A DNA stretch of 64,000 nucleotides, from the NCBI GenBank assembly GCA_033558025.1, contig JAUCEF010000115.1, positions 1-64,000 of the forward strand, in the 5' to 3' direction. Of this stretch, positions 63,953 to 64,000 are shown one piece after another. Position 1 is the stretch's first letter. Each line of letters starts with the position of its first letter. A model generated the notes under the pieces. That model worked only from the letters and a program-made list of their open reading frames with translations, searched no databases and had not been told where the DNA came from. Both the position numbers and the translations under genes were made by a program. The DNA is from Phytophthora sp. 'mugwort' (lineage: Eukaryota > Oomycota > Peronosporomycetes > Peronosporales > Peronosporaceae).

Positions 63953-64000
63953 GGCTAGATAACATAAAGGTAATGTAAAGGACTGCAAATCCTTTAATGA
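63953..64000 (+). tRNA. trnC(gca): tRNA-Cys(GCA) (copy 3, cut by the window end)
   Basis: The first 48 nt of the tRNA described at 10922-10992, including the anticodon. Confidence 0.88.

Larger units (their letters stand above)
59421..64000 (+). repeat. Copy 3: start of a third forward-oriented copy
   Basis: The unit begins again in the same orientation as copy 1, runs from nad4L to the first part of trnC, and leaves the window. It contains more homopolymer indels than copy 1 in nad4L, nad1, nad11, tatC and the probable rpl31. Confidence 0.92.

Overview
This window is mitochondrial DNA from a protist, most probably a stramenopile related to oomycetes and hyphochytrids. It is extremely AT-rich, uses TGG for Trp and TAA/TGA as stops (standard code), and has no visible introns. 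It carries bacterial-type ribosomal protein clusters (rpl2-rps19-rps3-rpl16; rps14-rps8-rpl6-rps2-rps4; rpl14-rpl5), a full-length nad11, tatC, and a 32-codon ORF between cox2 and cox1 like the small 'orf32' I recall from oomycete mtDNAs. The placement is inferred from gene content and order, not from a tree.

Layout: the window is one 26.6-kb unit read back and forth. Copy 0 (1-6344) is a partial inverted copy. Copy 1 (6345-32909) is the complete unit. Copy 2 (32910-59420) is its full mirror image. Copy 3 (59421-64000) is the start of another forward copy. The mirror centres are near 6344 and 59420 (both at the 3' end of nad4L) and near 32910 (upstream of nad5). There is almost no single-copy DNA at the centres, only short hairpin-forming palindromes. 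Such a head-to-head/tail-to-tail multimer fits a linear mtDNA with closed hairpin ends, replication dimers of one, or fold-back long reads joined by an assembler. Copies 2 and 3 contain many one-base homopolymer indels that break genes intact in copy 1. These look like unpolished long-read errors, so copy 1 should be taken as the reference.

The complete unit, left to right in copy 1: a mainly minus-strand block (nad4L, nad1, nad11, two trnL, a probable rpl31, trnS, rps11, rps13, with tatC and trnC on plus); a 28-bp divergent gap; a long plus-strand block (rpl2, rps19, rps3, rpl16, trnI, orf222, atp8, trnK, trnA, rps14, rps8, rpl6, rps2, a split rps4, rnl, five tRNAs, rpl14, rpl5, trnG, a possible 5S-like RNA, orf176, trnG, trnY, rns, trnW, cox2, a tatA-like mini-ORF, cox1, orf137); and a minus-strand block (trnR, nad6, nad5).

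The products serve the respiratory chain (complex I: nad1, nad4L, nad5, nad6, nad11; complex IV: cox1, cox2; ATP synthase: atp8), mitochondrial translation (rRNAs, ribosomal proteins, 17 tRNAs) and twin-arginine translocation (tatC plus a candidate tatA). Genes normally kept in stramenopile mtDNA are absent: cob, cox3, nad2, nad3, nad4, nad7, nad9, atp6, atp9, rps7, rps12 and several tRNAs. The unit is therefore not the whole mitochondrial gene set.

The items most worth attention are the palindromic multimer with flip/flop-like terminal loops, the split rps4 whose C-terminal tail sits behind a low-complexity repeat in a separate ORF, and the tiny tatA-like ORF.
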